Positions 37,406 through 49,747 are shown, counted from the first letter of the stretch. The stretch is DNA of 64,000 nt from Streptococcus sp. LYSM12 (GCF_004569635.1 NZ_SPOZ01000004.1:59962-123961), one strand, 5' to 3'. Program-made: numbers and translations. The notes: generated by a model not told the origin, from the letters alone.

Positions 37406-38276
37406 TCTGCTGATTCCATTGCGTTGCTGAATAGGTTTGATAGGCTTCCGTTGCCACATCTACAATTCCTCCTCCTCCAATTAAACGTTGATAAATAATC
37501 CCCTGTAAAGCATGGTGCAATTCATCAGAACTCACTCCTAACTCTAACATGCGGGCATAGACACCTGAAATACTTTTTCCATGAACCGTTGAAAAAATTG
37601 TTATCCCTGTCAAACTAGCACGAATAACTGCTCGGGCTGTCTCCTTATCTCTAATTTCTCCAATAATCAGTAAATCCGGTCGATGCCGAAGAGATAGTTT
37701 AATCAAGCTGTCATAAGTTAAACCAATGGTTTCATTGAGTTGTAATTGCAACATCGCATCTCGCTTAATTTCGACAGGATCCTCAATAGTGACAATCTGT
37801 TGTTCTGCGAATTTCATTTCTGCCAAATGATACATCAGAGTCGTTTTACCAGATCCTACCGGTCCTGAAAATAAATACAGCCCCCGTCCTCTTATCGTGT
37901 CTTGAACACGGTCTAAGGCATCAAACCAGAAATGCAATTCTTCTTGCTGATCGTACAAGAAACGAATTACCAGACTTTCTTTTCCACGATAATCACCAAC
38001 CGTTGACAGTCTGAGCGCTATTGTTCCTACCTTATAGTCATAATCACATGCCCCTTGCTGGCTACGTCGTTTTTCGCCAACATTCATCCCTGCCACAAAT
38101 TTAAAATGACTAATGATCGCAGCATAGGTCGATTCATCAAACTCACCAATCAAACTCCTAGTATCCAATACCCGTTCATAGACTTGGTAAGAAGCTTCTC
38201 GGGGTAATAAATAAAGATCGCTTACTCCTTTTGCTACTGCTTCCCGAATCAGTTCTTGCGCTATTTTTTGAACCAT
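37326..38276 (-). CDS. comGA: Competence pilus ATPase ComGA
   Basis: A 316-residue secretion ATPase (GspE/PilB family) that powers assembly of the DNA-uptake pilus. Walker A is SGPVGSGKTT (about residue 140), the Asp box is TIEDPVE, and Walker B/His motifs are LLIIGEIRD and STVHG. It is the first gene of the operon, and its start has GAGGAG upstream and a cin-box 20 bases before it. Confidence 0.95.
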   Translation of the reverse strand: MVQKIAQELIREAVAKGVSDLYLLPREASYQVYERVLDTRSLIGEFDESTYAAIISHFKFVAGMNVGEKRRSQQGACDYDYKVGTIALRLSTVGDYRGKESLVIRFLYDQQEELHFWFDALDRVQDTIRGRGLYLFSGPVGSGKTTLMYHLAEMKFAEQQIVTIEDPVEIKRDAMLQLQLNETIGLTYDSLIKLSLRHRPDLLIIGEIRDKETARAVIRASLTGITIFSTVHGKSISGVYARMLELGVSSDELHHALQGIIYQRLIGGGGIVDVATEAYQTYSATQWNQQIDRLFTAGHISVRQAQAEKIIFDSSA

Positions 38277-38295
38277 AGTTCCTCCTCACTTTCTT

Positions 38296-38303
38296 TATTC
38301 GTA
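38296..38303 (-). promoter_or_regulatory. ComX (SigX) cin-box of the comG operon
   Basis: TACGAATA lies 20 bases upstream of comGA, the same spacing as at ssbB, so both are switched on together in competent cells. Confidence 0.92.
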
Positions 38304-38414
38304 AATCATTTCATTTTTTATAATTTTTTTAATCTTTTGGAACCTGTGCTCATGAAGTGCCTTGATTCTGGAGATGATGTTCAATCATTCAAACCATTTT
38401 TGAAGAAATACAGA

Positions 38415-38442
38415 CTAAAAAAATCGGCGCAACGCACCGAAT
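38415..38442 (-). terminator. Terminator downstream of the DUF1033 gene
   Basis: TCGGTGC-GTT-GCGCCGA stem with one wobble pair, followed by seven T residues on the minus strand. It insulates the comG promoter region from the gene upstream. Confidence 0.75.
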
Positions 38443-38445
38443 TTT

Positions 38446-38808
38446 CTATAAAGTTTTATTTCTCATTTTACAAAAACGTGGCCTTCTCCCTGTCGTTTTA
38501 GCTTTGCGCTGTAAACCTCTTGGTAAGTTTTCCTTAGCTTCTAAGAGGATTAAGGAATGATAATTTTGTAAATATTCATCACATTCCTCGCACCAATATT
38601 GATCTTCTGGGGTCCAGAAAGCCGTCATCAAGCCGTCCCGATTTTTCTTCATCGGAAATCGTTCAGATAAGTACACCCATTGGCATTGGTAATCTTGCAA
38701 CGCTTCTTCATAATTACTATACTCATTTTTGCTGATAATCTTTTCTTCCCAGCCATCTAAAAACCACCATGGTTCAAAATCACCATACATTCTAATGACT
38801 TGATACAT
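38446..38808 (-). CDS. DUF1033-family protein
   Basis: A 120-residue soluble protein, rich in Trp and Tyr (DFEPWWFLDGWEEKI, CQWVYLSERFP) with one CxxC pair (WCEECDEYLQ) that could bind metal. It resembles the DUF1033 family, commonly found next to comG operons in streptococci. No function known. It ends just before the terminator ahead of the comG promoter and is a single-gene unit. Confidence 0.8.
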   Translation of the reverse strand: MYQVIRMYGDFEPWWFLDGWEEKIISKNEYSNYEEALQDYQCQWVYLSERFPMKKNRDGLMTAFWTPEDQYWCEECDEYLQNYHSLILLEAKENLPRGLQRKAKTTGRRPRFCKMRNKTL

Positions 38809-39001
38809 CTCTCATACTCCTCTATGTCCACTATTATAACGAATTTTCAAAAAGGAGAAAAAGATTTAGCTTGTGAAATTTGTTCATAAAAAGAGCAGAA
38901 CAAGGTCATGATGCAAGCGAGCCTTTTCTCGCTTGCTACTTTTTAGACTTAGACAGAACTGACGTTCCATAAGATGAGAAAATGACAGAAAAAATCGATG
39001 T

Positions 39002-39134
39002 TTGGTAAATACAATGTATCGTCTTTCCGTTTTATTTTACTACGAGGCAACAAGTCGCAAGCATAACTGGAGATAGACAAGGCGAGGCAACGACGTACTA
39101 AATTAAAACGGAAAGACTGTCCAACATTTACCAA
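39002..39134. repeat. Divergent relative of the palindromic element
   Basis: Outer arms TTGGTAAAT / ATTTACCAA and inner arms GTCTTTCCGTTTTA / TAAAACGGAAAGAC bracket a centre (AGGCAACAAGTCGCAAG…AACTGGAGAT) that aligns with the type B centre of the main family. It is about 133 bp and a distinct subfamily. Confidence 0.75.
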
Positions 39135-39143
39135 TTCGACAAC

Positions 39144-39250
39144 TATAGCCACTTCGTTTCTATTTTTATTACTTCGTTCACTCGTCTTGCTGTACTCCAG
39201 TACTACCTGCGACTCCTTGCCTAGTACTAAAAATAAACGAAACGGCTACA
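39144..39250. repeat. RUP-like palindromic element, copy 5
   Basis: Arms ATAGCC…GGCTA, where TC/GA of the other copies has become CC/GG on both sides, so pairing is kept. The centre is type B (GTACTCCAGTAC, CTGCGACTCC). TA flanks the left end; the right end reads CA. Confidence 0.9.
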
Positions 39251-39282
39251 CTACATCAAGCTATTTCTACGATGAAATTTAA

Positions 39283-39309
39283 AGAGGTTAGGACTTTGTC
39301 CCAACCTCT
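39283..39309 (-). terminator. Terminator downstream of rpoC
   Basis: AGAGGTTAGGAC and GTCCCAACCTCT form a 12-position stem with one mismatch and a TTT loop, immediately after the rpoC stop. Confidence 0.7.
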
Positions 39310-39315
39310 ATTTCA

Positions 39316-42300
39316 TTATTCTGTTACCATTTCTTCTGCCAATTCCTCAGCAATGGTGTCTTCGATAATTTCAATTTCATTAACAGCCTGTGGCTCAATA
39401 TTACGGTAGCGTGCCATACCAGTACCTGCTGGAATAATCTTACCGATGATAACATTTTCTTTCAAGCCGAGAAGATTATCTCGTTTACCACGGATTGCCG
39501 CATCTGTAAGGACACGAGTGGTTTCTTGGAAGGATGCTGCTGATAAGAAACTATTGGTTTCAAGAGAGGCTTTGGTAATTCCCATAAGGACAGGACGAGC
39601 AGTCGCTGGGATACCACCTGCAATTACCACATCTGCATTGGCATCAGTAAAGTCTGTAATATCCATGAGGGTTCCCATCAGAAGGTCTGTATCCCCTGGA
39701 TCCATGACACGAACTTTACGTAGCATTTGACGAACCATTACCTCAATATGTTTATCTCCGATTTCCACCCCTTGGCTACGGTATACTTTTTGTACTTCAG
39801 CAAGTAGGTAGGTTTCAACAGACAAGACATCGCGAACTTCAAGCAAGCGTTTCGGTTGGATTGAACCCTCTGTAAGAGCTGCTCCGCGAGCCACTTGATC
39901 TCCGACCTGTACTTTCATACGTGCAGTAAATGGTACAACGTATTCGCCCTCGCCAGTCTTACCCTTAACGTAGACTTTCTTAGTACGAGTCGCAACGTCT
40001 TCATCAATTGCAGTCACCTCACCCTTGATTTCTGTAATCACCGCTTCCCCTTTCGGATTACGGGCTTCAAAGATTTCTTGGACACGAGGTAAACCTTGTG
40101 TGATATCTGAGTTAGAGGCTACACCACCCGTGTGGAAAGTACGCATTGTCAACTGAGTACCAGGCTCACCGATAGACTGAGCAGCGATTGTACCAACTGC
40201 TTCACCTACCTCAACTGCATCACCTGTTGCCAAGTTGATACCATAACAGTGACGACACACACCATGGCGCGTGTTACATGTAAATACAGAGCGAATGGTC
40301 ACTTGCTCGACGCCAGCATTGACAATTTCACGGGCAATATCTTCTGTAATCAATTCGTTTGGACCAATGATAACGACCCCTGTTTTAGGATGTTTAACTG
40401 TTTTCTTAGTATAACGACCTTGCAAACGCTCTTCAAGTGGTTCAATCATTTCCTTGCCATCTGTAATGGAACGGATATCCAAACCACGGTCAGTTCCACA
40501 ATCGTCCTCACGGATGATAACATCTTGAGCAACATCAACAAGACGGCGAGTCAAGTAACCTGAATCGGCTGTCTTCAAGGCCGTATCCGTCATCCCTTTA
40601 CGAGCACCATGAGTAGAGAAGAACATTTCGAGAACGGACAATCCCTCACGGAAGTTTGACAAGATTGGCAATTCCATGATGCGCCCATTCGGTGCTGACA
40701 TCAATCCACGCATTCCGGCAAGTTGGGAGAAGTTCGAAATGTTTCCGCGAGCTCCAGAGTCCATCATCATAACGATTGGATTCTTCGGATCTTGTGATTC
40801 TGTCAAGCGTTTCTCCAATTTCTCTTTGGCTGAACGCCATTCATCCGTAACAGCTGCATAACGCTCATCATCCGTAATCATACCACGACGGAATTGTTTC
40901 TTAATTTGTTCAACACGTTCGTGAGATTCTTCAATGATTTCTGCCTTGTTATCAATTACTGGAATATCTGCGACTCCCACTGTCAAACCTGCAAGAGTTG
41001 AGTGGTAGTAACCAAGATCTTTCAAGCGGTCAAGGAGGGCAGAGGTTTCCGTTGTGCGGAAACGTTTGAAAATTTCAGCGATGATATTTCCAAGGTTTTT
41101 CTTCTTGAATGGCGGATTGATTGGAAGCGCTGCAATCGCAGCTTTAATGTCAGATCCGGGCTCCAAGAAATACTTGTCCGGTGCACCTTCTGTCAAATTG
41201 GCATTAGTTGGCTCTTGCAGATATGGCAAACCTGCTGGCATAATCGCATTAAACAAAATCTTACCAACAGTAGTCATCAGAACCTTGTGTTTTTGCAATT
41301 CTGTCCAAGGCTTGTCAAGGCTGTCTGTTGCAATCCCAACACGGGTATGCAAGTGAACATAGCCATTGCGATAAGCCATAACAGCTTCATCCATGTCTTT
41401 AAAGACCATCCCCTCGCCTTCACGACCAGCATCTTCCATTGTCAAGTAGTAATTTCCCAAGACCATATCCTGAGACGGTGTTACAACTGGCTTCCCGTCT
41501 TTCGGATTCAAGATGTGTTCTGCTGCAAGCATAAGGATTCGTGCTTCTGCCTGTGCTTCTTCTGACAATGGCACGTGAATCGCCATTTGGTCTCCGTCAA
41601 AGTCTGCATTGTAAGCCTCACAGACGAGCGGATGTAGGCGAAGCGCCTTACCGTCAATCAAGACTGGCTCAAAAGCCTGAATTCCAAGTCGGTGTAGGGT
41701 CGGTGCGCGGTTTAAAAGTACTGGATGCTCCTTGATTACTTCTTCAAGAATATCCCAAATACGGTCATCTCCACGTTCGATCAGGCGTTTAGCTGCTTTT
41801 ACGTTCCCTGCAATCTCGCGGGCAACAATTTCACGCATGACAAATGGTTTAAACAGTTCAATTGCCATTTCACGTGGAACACCACATTGATACATCTTCA
41901 AAGTGGGACCTACAGCAATAACAGAACGACCTGAGAAGTCAACACGTTTTCCAAGTAAGTTTTGACGGAAACGACCTTGTTTTCCTTTCAACATGTGACT
42001 GAGAGATTTGAGCGGACGGCTACCTGGTCCTGTAATTGGCCGACCACGGCGACCATTATCAATCAAGGCATCAACCGCTTCTTGAAGCATCCGCTTTTCA
42101 TTTTGCACAATGATGCCTGGTGCATTCAACTCAAGCAAACGCGCCAAACGATTATTCCGATTAATGACACGGCGGTACAATTCATTCAAGTCAGAAGCCG
42201 CAAAACGTCCACCGTCCAACTGCACCATTGGGCGTAAATCCGGCGGAATAACTGGCAAGATGTTTAAAATCATCCACTCGGGTTTATTTCCAGATTTGTA

Positions 42301-42951
42301 GAAAGCATCTAACACATCCAAACGACGAACTGCCTTAATCCGCTTTTGTCCAGAAGCTGTTTTTAACTCTTCTTTCAAGGCTGCAATTTCTACTGGCAAA
42401 TCTACTTGCTTAAGCAGGTCTTGAATTGCCTCAGCCCCCATTTTCGCAACGAATGAACCGTGTCCATACTCACGCAATTTTTCACGATATTCACGCTCTG
42501 TCATGATAGATTTGTGCTCAAGCGGTGTATCCTTTGGATCAATCACCACATAAGCCGCAAAATAAATGACTTCTTCAAGCGCACGTGGGCTCATATCAAG
42601 AGTCAACCCCATACGACTCGGGATACCTTTAAAATACCAAATGTGAGAAATCGGAGCTTTCAACTCAATATGCCCCATACGCTCACGACGGACTTTAGCA
42701 CGCGTCACTTCTACACCACAACGGTCACACACGATTCCTTTATAACGGATACGTTTGTATTTTCCACATGAACATTCCCAGTCTTTTGTCGGACCAAAGA
42801 TGACTTCATCAAAGAGTCCATCACGCTCTGGTTTGAGCGTACGATAGTTGATTGTTTCAGGTTTTTTAACTTCACCATAAGACCACGAACGGACTTTGTT
42901 AGGAGAGGCTAAAGTGATTTGCATACTTTTAAATCGATTTACGTCAACCAC
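39316..42951 (-). CDS. rpoC: RNA polymerase beta' subunit
   Basis: The 1211-residue catalytic subunit. The zinc finger (CSCGKYKR…CDRCGVEV, residues about 60-85), the active-site [10 protein letters not shown] that holds Mg2+, and the trigger loop/bridge helix region [25 protein letters not shown] are all present. It follows rpoB by about 70 bases. Full length with no sign of damage. Confidence 0.98.
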   Translation of the reverse strand: MVDVNRFKSMQITLASPNKVRSWSYGEVKKPETINYRTLKPERDGLFDEVIFGPTKDWECSCGKYKRIRYKGIVCDRCGVEVTRAKVRRERMGHIELKAPISHIWYFKGIPSRMGLTLDMSPRALEEVIYFAAYVVIDPKDTPLEHKSIMTEREYREKLREYGHGSFVAKMGAEAIQDLLKQVDLPVEIAALKEELKTASGQKRIKAVRRLDVLDAFYKSGNKPEWMILNILPVIPPDLRPMVQLDGGRFAASDLNELYRRVINRNNRLARLLELNAPGIIVQNEKRMLQEAVDALIDNGRRGRPITGPGSRPLKSLSHMLKGKQGRFRQNLLGKRVDFSGRSVIAVGPTLKMYQCGVPREMAIELFKPFVMREIVAREIAGNVKAAKRLIERGDDRIWDILEEVIKEHPVLLNRAPTLHRLGIQAFEPVLIDGKALRLHPLVCEAYNADFDGDQMAIHVPLSEEAQAEARILMLAAEHILNPKDGKPVVTPSQDMVLGNYYLTMEDAGREGEGMVFKDMDEAVMAYRNGYVHLHTRVGIATDSLDKPWTELQKHKVLMTTVGKILFNAIMPAGLPYLQEPTNANLTEGAPDKYFLEPGSDIKAAIAALPINPPFKKKNLGNIIAEIFKRFRTTETSALLDRLKDLGYYHSTLAGLTVGVADIPVIDNKAEIIEESHERVEQIKKQFRRGMITDDERYAAVTDEWRSAKEKLEKRLTESQDPKNPIVMMMDSGARGNISNFSQLAGMRGLMSAPNGRIMELPILSNFREGLSVLEMFFSTHGARKGMTDTALKTADSGYLTRRLVDVAQDVIIREDDCGTDRGLDIRSITDGKEMIEPLEERLQGRYTKKTVKHPKTGVVIIGPNELITEDIAREIVNAGVEQVTIRSVFTCNTRHGVCRHCYGINLATGDAVEVGEAVGTIAAQSIGEPGTQLTMRTFHTGGVASNSDITQGLPRVQEIFEARNPKGEAVITEIKGEVTAIDEDVATRTKKVYVKGKTGEGEYVVPFTARMKVQVGDQVARGAALTEGSIQPKRLLEVRDVLSVETYLLAEVQKVYRSQGVEIGDKHIEVMVRQMLRKVRVMDPGDTDLLMGTLMDITDFTDANADVVIAGGIPATARPVLMGITKASLETNSFLSAASFQETTRVLTDAAIRGKRDNLLGLKENVIIGKIIPAGTGMARYRNIEPQAVNEIEIIEDTIAEELAEEMVTE

Positions 42952-43024
42952 TAATAATCCCTTTCTTCATTTCTAATAGGAGGATGCGTCAGAAACAGGT
43001 ACAACATCCTGTTTCTGTTCATCC

Positions 43025-46000
43025 TTATTCTTCTGATTCGGCTGCAAAGGCAGCTGCAGCATCAGCTGCGGCCTTTGCACGCGCTTTTTCTAAATCATCT
43101 ACGTGGATGATGTCGTCATCTTCGCCCTCATCAAGATCACGAAGCTCTACTTCTCGATCATCTTCATCAAGGACACGCATGTCAAGACCAAGTGATTGTA
43201 ATTCTTTGACCAATACGCGGAATGATTCTGGCACACCTGGCTTTGGAATTGGTTTCCCTTTGGTGATTGCTTCATAGGCTTTCAAACGACCGTTGACATC
43301 GTCTGACTTGTAGGTCAAGATTTCTTGAAGAACGTTTGATGCTCCGTAGGCTTCTAAAGCCCAAACCTCCATTTCACCAAACCGTTGTCCACCAAACTGC
43401 GCTTTCCCTCCAAGAGGTTGTTGGGTAACAAGTGAATAAGGTCCGACAGAACGTGCGTGAAGCTTATCATCAACCATGTGGTGGAGTTTAATCATGTACA
43501 TGACTCCAACAGACACACGGTTATCAAATGGCTCACCAGTACGGCCATCGTAGAGAATTGTCTTAGCATCACTATCCATACCAGCTTCTTTAACGGTTGA
43601 CCAAAGATCTTCTGAACTTGCTCCATCAAAGACTGGTGTTGCAATGTGAATGCCCAAGTTACGGGCAGCCATTCCAAGGTGCAACTCCATAACTTGTCCA
43701 ATATTCATACGAGATGGTACCCCGAGTGGATTCAACATGATATCAACTGGTGTCCCATCTGGAAGATATGGCATGTCTTCTACTGGGACGATACGAGAAA
43801 CAACCCCTTTGTTTCCATGGCGTCCCGCCATTTTATCTCCGACCTTGATCTTTCGTTTTTGAGCGATATAAACACGGACCAGCATGTTAACACCAGATTG
43901 TAATTCATCGCCATTGGCACGTGTAAAGATTTTCACATCACGAACGACACCGTCAGCACCGTGAGGCACACGAAGTGAGGTATCACGAACTTCACGAGAT
44001 TTATCACCAAAGATAGCGTGGAGAAGACGTTCTTCTGCTGACAAGTCCTTCTCACCTTTTGGAGTGACTTTACCAACAAGGATATCCCCCTCTTTGACCT
44101 CCGCACCAATACGGATAATTCCCATTTCGTCCAAGTCTTTCAGAGCATCCTCACCAACGTTTGGAATTTCACGTGTAATTTCTTCAGGACCCAACTTAGT
44201 ATCGCGTGTTTCTGATTCATATTCTTCCAAGTGAACAGAGGTGTAGACATCATCTTTCACCAAGCGTTCACTCATGATAACCGCATCCTCAAAGTTGTAA
44301 CCTTCCCATGTCATGTAGGCAACGATTGGATTTTGTCCAAGCGCCATTTCCCCGTTTTCCATAGACGGTCCATCCGCAATAAATTCACCTTTTTCAACAA
44401 TATCGCCCACTTTCACAAGGGTACGCTGGTTATAGGCTGTACCTGAGTTTGAACGACGGAATTTTTGGATGTGGTAGACATCAAGGGAGCCGTCCTCACG
44501 GCGTACTTCTACCTTATCTGCATCTGCGTATGTTACTTTCCCATCATGCTGGGCAATCACTGCTGCTCCTGAATCGTGCGCTGCTTGATATTCCATACCA
44601 GTCCCCACATAGGGAGCTTTGGGATCAATCAATGGTACAGCCTGACGCTGCATGTTGGCTCCCATGAGGGCACGGTTGGAGTCATCGTTTTCAAGGAAAG
44701 GAATACATGCTGTCGCAACGGCAACTACCTGCTTAGGTGATACATCCATGAAGTCAGCAGATTCTGCTGGGAATTCTTGGTTATTCCCTTGGTGACGTCC
44801 CATGACAATCTTATCTACAAAACGACTGTTTTCATCAAGTGGAGAAGTAGACTGGGCTACGATATAAGCATCTTCTTCATCGGCAGTCAACCAAACAATT
44901 TCATTTGTCACAACCCCTGTGGCACGATCAATCTTCCGATACGGTGTCTGGATGAAACCGTACTTGTTCAAATGTCCATAAGAAGACAAGTTATTGATCA
45001 AACCGATGTTTGGTCCCTCAGGTGTTTCAATCGGACACATACGACCATAATGAGTGTAATGCACGTCACGAACTTCGTATCCAGCACGGTCACGTGTCAA
45101 ACCACCAGGTCCTAAGGCAGACAAACGACGTTTGTGGGATAGCTCTGATAAGGGATTGTGTTGATCCATGAATTGTGACAACTGGGATGAACCAAAGAAT
45201 TCTTTAATTGCTGCAGTTACAGGACGGATATTAATAATTTGTTGCGGAGTCAATACTTCATTATCTTGTACACTCATGCGCTCACGAAGATTGCGTTCCA
45301 TACGTGTCAAACCAATACGCACTTGGTTGGCAAGCAATTCACCTACGGCACGAATCCGACGGTTTCCAAGGTGGTCAATATCATCAACACGACCAAGCCC
45401 CTCTGCAAGGTTGAGGAAGTAGCTCATTTCAGCCAAGATATCTGCTGGTGTAATTGTCCGAACATTTTCTGCTGGATTGGCATTTCCAATAACTGTTACA
45501 ACACGGTCTGGATCTGTCGGAGCTACAATCTTGAATTTTTGAAGCAAGACTGGCTCTACCACAACAGCAGCATCATTCGGGCTATATTCCACCAAATTCA
45601 ATTCATCGAACTGAGCTTCAACTGATTCGAGTACATCACGGCTCAAGATAGTTCCTGCTTCAAGGACAATCTCTCCCGTATCACCATTGATGACATGCTC
45701 TGCCAAGGTTTGGTTGAGCAAGCGCGTACGAAGATTCAACTTCTTGTTAATCTTATAACGACCAACAGGCGCCAAGTCATAACGACGCGGATCAAAGAAA
45801 CGTGCAATCAATAAGCTACGTGAGCTTTCTGCTGTTTTAGGCTCACCTGGGCGAAGACGCTCATAAATTTCTTTGAGCGCTTCATCAGTACGCGAGTCTG
45901 CTGGGTTTTTATGAATATCTTTTTCAATGGTATTGCGCACCAATTCGCTGTCACCAAAGATATCAAAGATTTCATCATCTCCTGAGAACCCAAGCGCACG

Positions 46001-46588
46001 AACAAGGGTTGTAAATGGAATTTTCCGAGTACGATCAATCCGTGTATAAGCAATGTCTTTTGAGTCTGTTTCAAGTTCTAACCATGCACCACGATTTGGG
46101 ATAACAGTTGAACCATAGCCAACCTTACCGTTTTTATCAACCTTATCATTGAAGTAAACACCAGGCGAACGCACAAGCTGACTAACAATAATTCGCTCCC
46201 CACCATTGATGATAAAGGTTCCCATTTCAGTCATGATTGGAAATTCACCAAAGAAAACTTCTTGTGTCTTAATTTCACCTGTTTCTTTGTTAATCAAACG
46301 GAAAGTTACAAATATCGGCGCTGAATAACTCGCATCATGAATACGTGCTTCTTCTAGGGTGTACTTTGGTTCCTTCAATTCATAACCAACAAATTCCAAT
46401 TCCATGGTATCTGTAAAATTGGATACTGGAAGTACATCTTCAAAAACTTCTTTAAGACCGTGATCCAAGAATTCTTTGAATGAGTCCGTTTGAATTTCAA
46501 TCAAATTTGGTAAATCAAGAACTTCTTTGATTCTTGAAAAACTACGACGGGTACGGTGCTTGCCGTACTGAACTTCATGTCCTGCCAA
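43025..46588 (-). CDS. rpoB: RNA polymerase beta subunit
   Basis: The 1187-residue subunit. The rifampicin pocket ([31 protein letters not shown]) has the ordinary susceptible residues by eye, and the C-terminal [24 protein letters not shown] is intact. The start is a TTG ([17 protein letters not shown]) with AAGGAG nine bases upstream; the frame opens earlier but that extension has no support. The tail is Ala/Glu-rich. First gene of rpoB-rpoC. Confidence 0.97.
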   Translation of the reverse strand: MAGHEVQYGKHRTRRSFSRIKEVLDLPNLIEIQTDSFKEFLDHGLKEVFEDVLPVSNFTDTMELEFVGYELKEPKYTLEEARIHDASYSAPIFVTFRLINKETGEIKTQEVFFGEFPIMTEMGTFIINGGERIIVSQLVRSPGVYFNDKVDKNGKVGYGSTVIPNRGAWLELETDSKDIAYTRIDRTRKIPFTTLVRALGFSGDDEIFDIFGDSELVRNTIEKDIHKNPADSRTDEALKEIYERLRPGEPKTAESSRSLLIARFFDPRRYDLAPVGRYKINKKLNLRTRLLNQTLAEHVINGDTGEIVLEAGTILSRDVLESVEAQFDELNLVEYSPNDAAVVVEPVLLQKFKIVAPTDPDRVVTVIGNANPAENVRTITPADILAEMSYFLNLAEGLGRVDDIDHLGNRRIRAVGELLANQVRIGLTRMERNLRERMSVQDNEVLTPQQIINIRPVTAAIKEFFGSSQLSQFMDQHNPLSELSHKRRLSALGPGGLTRDRAGYEVRDVHYTHYGRMCPIETPEGPNIGLINNLSSYGHLNKYGFIQTPYRKIDRATGVVTNEIVWLTADEEDAYIVAQSTSPLDENSRFVDKIVMGRHQGNNQEFPAESADFMDVSPKQVVAVATACIPFLENDDSNRALMGANMQRQAVPLIDPKAPYVGTGMEYQAAHDSGAAVIAQHDGKVTYADADKVEVRREDGSLDVYHIQKFRRSNSGTAYNQRTLVKVGDIVEKGEFIADGPSMENGEMALGQNPIVAYMTWEGYNFEDAVIMSERLVKDDVYTSVHLEEYESETRDTKLGPEEITREIPNVGEDALKDLDEMGIIRIGAEVKEGDILVGKVTPKGEKDLSAEERLLHAIFGDKSREVRDTSLRVPHGADGVVRDVKIFTRANGDELQSGVNMLVRVYIAQKRKIKVGDKMAGRHGNKGVVSRIVPVEDMPYLPDGTPVDIMLNPLGVPSRMNIGQVMELHLGMAARNLGIHIATPVFDGASSEDLWSTVKEAGMDSDAKTILYDGRTGEPFDNRVSVGVMYMIKLHHMVDDKLHARSVGPYSLVTQQPLGGKAQFGGQRFGEMEVWALEAYGASNVLQEILTYKSDDVNGRLKAYEAITKGKPIPKPGVPESFRVLVKELQSLGLDMRVLDEDDREVELRDLDEGEDDDIIHVDDLEKARAKAAADAAAAFAAESEE

Positions 46589-46809
46589 GTTTTTAACTCC
46601 TTCTTTTTTCTCTAGGCCTAGATGAGACCACACACTGTCGTTTTGTCTGAATTTTTAGAATCTTTAAGAATTGATGACAATCCTCCAAAAATACCAAAAA
46701 CAGACACAAAAAGAGCAGCTAAATCTTCCTTAACTAAGCATGATTTAACTGCTGCAAGCCTTGTCTGGACAATATTTCAAACAAGGCACACGACAAATAA
46801 TATACGACT

Positions 46810-46838
46810 ATTATACCCTATTTCTCATGATTTTTCAA
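46810..46838 (-). promoter_or_regulatory. Promoter of rpoB-rpoC
   Basis: TTGAAA and TATAAT are 17 bases apart. The leader is about 215 bases, unusually long and of unknown function. Confidence 0.7.
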
Positions 46839-47201
46839 GAGGTACAGCAGGCTGTTTCATGCTATACCCTTGAAAAATTTCTTTGACGATTGATGTATCT
46901 TAAAGCGATTTTAAACTGGTATAGTCATTTAGTTTGCTTTTAGTACTCGGCAAAGAGCTGCAAGCTGTACTAGAGTATGGCAAAGCGAGTGAACGAAGTA
47001 ATAAAAGATAAACGAAATGACTATACATGCTATTGAGTCTACGAAACTAATTAGAGGCTATACAATGAAGTGAGCCAGTTGAGAGTACAAACATTCTCCA
47101 CAAATAGCTGGGGCTTATGCTATCAAATAACAAAATGGTCAAAAAAGAGAGGGGCATCCTTGGTAGGGTACAAGGCTACTTAAGAAGAAGTCCCAAACTA
47201 G
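46839..47201. other. About 360 bases between pbp1b and the rpoB promoter
   Basis: It contains one palindromic element (46920-47025). The rest (47026-47201) has no recognised feature. Confidence 0.6.
46920..47025. repeat. RUP-like palindromic element, copy 6
   Basis: TAGTCATTTAG…CGAAATGACTA termini with TA on both sides, type A centre (GAGCTGCAAGC, GTACTAGAGTA). Confidence 0.9.
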
Positions 47202-47229
47202 AAAAACGGAGGCGAACTGCCTCCGTTTC
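47202..47229 (-). terminator. Terminator downstream of pbp1b
   Basis: AACGGAGGC and GCCTCCGTT form a 9-bp stem with a five-base loop and T-run on the minus strand. Confidence 0.85.
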
Positions 47230-47241
47230 TATTCTGTCAGA

Positions 47242-49623
47242 TTAACGATTAGACTCACCGCTTGAAGACGGTTTTGTGTTAGAAGATGATGAATTTCTAC
47301 TCGACGAAGATTTTGGTTCTGATTTCGGAGGCGCAGGAGGAATCAAGGTATTCCACGCTTTGGCATAATCTTCCTCTGTTCCACCAATCATAAACCGATA
47401 ATCCGTGACAGGCGCTCCATTCTTCGCCCAATAACTCGTCGTCTGGGTCCCTCCTAGCGCAGTTGATACACCGTTTATCTGAACAGTTCCAGGTCGTGTG
47501 CCAGTAGCAGCTAAAACGCTTGAGGCAATCACGCTGCTATCCAACTGGAAACGTGCCTCAAATAAGTCTGGGCGCACCTCGTAGATGGCGCTCGTCAGGT
47601 AGGCAGCATAGGCGGCATTGTTGTTGTAACCCGTTAGAAATTCCATGCTGGTATTATCATCATGACCAGCCCAGGTTCCTAAGGTAATCTGTGGCGTAGC
47701 CAACATGAGCCACACATCGGCGGTATCATTACTCGTCCCTGTTTTCCCAACCAGATCACTAGCCGCCGCTTGAGGATTTATAGCCGCTAGACGTCCCGAG
47801 AAGGTAGACGTTTCTCCAGACGCCAAGGCTTGCCTCAGGAGCATCATCACGATACTAGAAGTCGCTTTAGAATAGACTTGTACAGGTTTTGCTTGATGTT
47901 GATAAATCACTGTTCCGTCATGAGCAGTAATTTTCTCTACAATATAGTTTTCATTGTAGACGCCACCATTTGCAAGCGTTTGATAAGCGTTTGTATTCGC
48001 AACAACCGTCGTCTCAACCCCACCTCCTAATGGGAGACTTTCAATATCATACAACTCAATCGTGTAGTTCATTTTATCCATGTAGGATTTGACATCTACA
48101 CCTGCATTTTGCAGCATTTTGTAGGTCCAAAAAGCTGGGATATTCGCTGAAGCATTCAAGGCACCTTGTAAGGTCATCATCCCCGTCCCCCTGCTCTCTC
48201 CATGCATAATCGGTGTTCCGTCAGAAAAAGTTGTCGGATAGTTGGACAGGACGCTGGCAGAGCCTAGTAGCCCCTGGTCAATAGCAACCCCATAAGCTAG
48301 GAATGGCTTAATGGTAGATCCTGGGGAGCGCTTCGTATTGAGGGCATGATTATTCTGATTGGAACGATAATCTCGACCACCCACAAATCCTAGAATAGCC
48401 CCGGTTCGATTGTCCAGAAGAACGCTCCCTGTCTCAACGAGCCCCCCACCACTATCAAGTACTTCGCCATAATTTGCTACGACAGACTGCATGGCACTGT
48501 AAATATTTTTATTGACTGTACTGGTAATGGTGTAACCACCTTGACTGATATTCTGTTTTGCCAATTCCTTATAGGCTTTGACTGTCTCATCATTTTTCAA
48601 ATCTTGAGCAGTTACTTGGTCTCTCTTGATGAGGTAACGATATATGATATCCTCTGCTTCTGACAAGACCGCATAATACAAGTAATCCTTGCTATCTTCT
48701 AAAATTGGAGCTGGGGCAACAAAATCTTTTTTAATATCATAGGCGAGATAAGTTTCATAATCCTCTTTGTTAATATAACCCGAGCGGTACATGTTGTACA
48801 AGACATCTCTTGACCGCTCAATGCCATAAGACATATCCTCTTCAGATTTAAACCTACCGCCCGCTGTATAAGGTGAATAAACGATTGGACTTTGAGGCAA
48901 GCCAGCAATAAAAGCTGCTTGCGGCACGGTTAACTCTTTTGCTGATTTGCCAAAGATTCCACGTGACGCTTCCTCAATTCCAGCAATGTTGCGCCCTTGA
49001 TTGTTGCGTCCAAAAGGTGAAACATTGAGATAGGTCGTTAAAATTTCTTCCTTACTCATCGCACGCTCAAGCGCAAGAGCCGAAATGATTTCATTTGCTT
49101 TTCGACTAAAGGTCGGTGCATCTCCGACAATTTGCTGCTTAATCAACTGCTGGGTCAAGGTCGAACCACCACTTGATGAACCGATACCAGCCGAACCAAG
49201 CGCCGCACGTAAAACTGCTTTAGGAACGACACCATTATGGCTTGCAAACGTCACATCTTCTGTTGCAATGACCGCATGTTTAACATTATCAGAAATCGCA
49301 TCACTGCCCACAGGTGCCCGCAATAAATCAGAACTAATCTCTGAGACGAGACTGCCATCTGCATACACAACTTTAGAAATCCGACTAACCTCGGTCACTT
49401 GCTTGACTAATTCTGTGGGGTTCGGTACAGTTACACTATCAAAAAGACTAGCAACATATCCCAGTCCAAGACCTGCTCCTAATACCCCAAACAAAAAAAT
49501 GACAATAGCTCCAAAATCTACTAATAGTTTTAAGCTTCTCAAAGCGATACCAACTATATCATTGATTGTCAAAGAAACATTTTCCTTTGCTTCTCCCCTT
49601 TTTTTAGGTAATTTAGTCGTCAT
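47242..49623 (-). CDS. pbp1b: Class A penicillin-binding protein 1B
   Basis: A 793-residue bifunctional peptidoglycan synthase. After a short cytoplasmic tail and a membrane helix (about residues 37-60) comes the GT51 glycosyltransferase domain (ATEDVTFASHNG, GSSSGGSTLTQQLIKQ) and then the transpeptidase domain with SPGSTIKP (SxxK), SAN and KTGTSND (KTG). The C-terminus is a Ser/Asn-rich extracellular tail. It is divergent from tyrS with about 120 bases between. Beta-lactams would target the SxxK serine. Confidence 0.95.
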   Translation of the reverse strand: MTTKLPKKRGEAKENVSLTINDIVGIALRSLKLLVDFGAIVIFLFGVLGAGLGLGYVASLFDSVTVPNPTELVKQVTEVSRISKVVYADGSLVSEISSDLLRAPVGSDAISDNVKHAVIATEDVTFASHNGVVPKAVLRAALGSAGIGSSSGGSTLTQQLIKQQIVGDAPTFSRKANEIISALALERAMSKEEILTTYLNVSPFGRNNQGRNIAGIEEASRGIFGKSAKELTVPQAAFIAGLPQSPIVYSPYTAGGRFKSEEDMSYGIERSRDVLYNMYRSGYINKEDYETYLAYDIKKDFVAPAPILEDSKDYLYYAVLSEAEDIIYRYLIKRDQVTAQDLKNDETVKAYKELAKQNISQGGYTITSTVNKNIYSAMQSVVANYGEVLDSGGGLVETGSVLLDNRTGAILGFVGGRDYRSNQNNHALNTKRSPGSTIKPFLAYGVAIDQGLLGSASVLSNYPTTFSDGTPIMHGESRGTGMMTLQGALNASANIPAFWTYKMLQNAGVDVKSYMDKMNYTIELYDIESLPLGGGVETTVVANTNAYQTLANGGVYNENYIVEKITAHDGTVIYQHQAKPVQVYSKATSSIVMMLLRQALASGETSTFSGRLAAINPQAAASDLVGKTGTSNDTADVWLMLATPQITLGTWAGHDDNTSMEFLTGYNNNAAYAAYLTSAIYEVRPDLFEARFQLDSSVIASSVLAATGTRPGTVQINGVSTALGGTQTTSYWAKNGAPVTDYRFMIGGTEEDYAKAWNTLIPPAPPKSEPKSSSSRNSSSSNTKPSSSGESNR

Positions 49624-49747
49624 AGATAACTCCTTATCTCCCCTATTCTATCATATTTTTTATGTTTTGACGAAAATTTCCTGCACGATTTTCCCTAAAA
49701 TATGATACAATGGAAGCTGATAAAAAACTTAAACAAGGAGAAGAGAC

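Larger units (their letters stand above)
38809..39282. other. About 470 bases holding two adjacent palindromic elements
   Basis: Two elements (39002-39134 and 39144-39250) lie ten bases apart between rpoC and the DUF1033 gene. The remaining DNA shows nothing recognisable. Confidence 0.7.

Noticed and set aside
46622..46720. Possible leader peptide before rpoB (minus strand, …[18 protein letters not shown]…)
   Set aside because: The frame is open but no ribosome binding site is visible, and the leader's role cannot be judged from one sequence.
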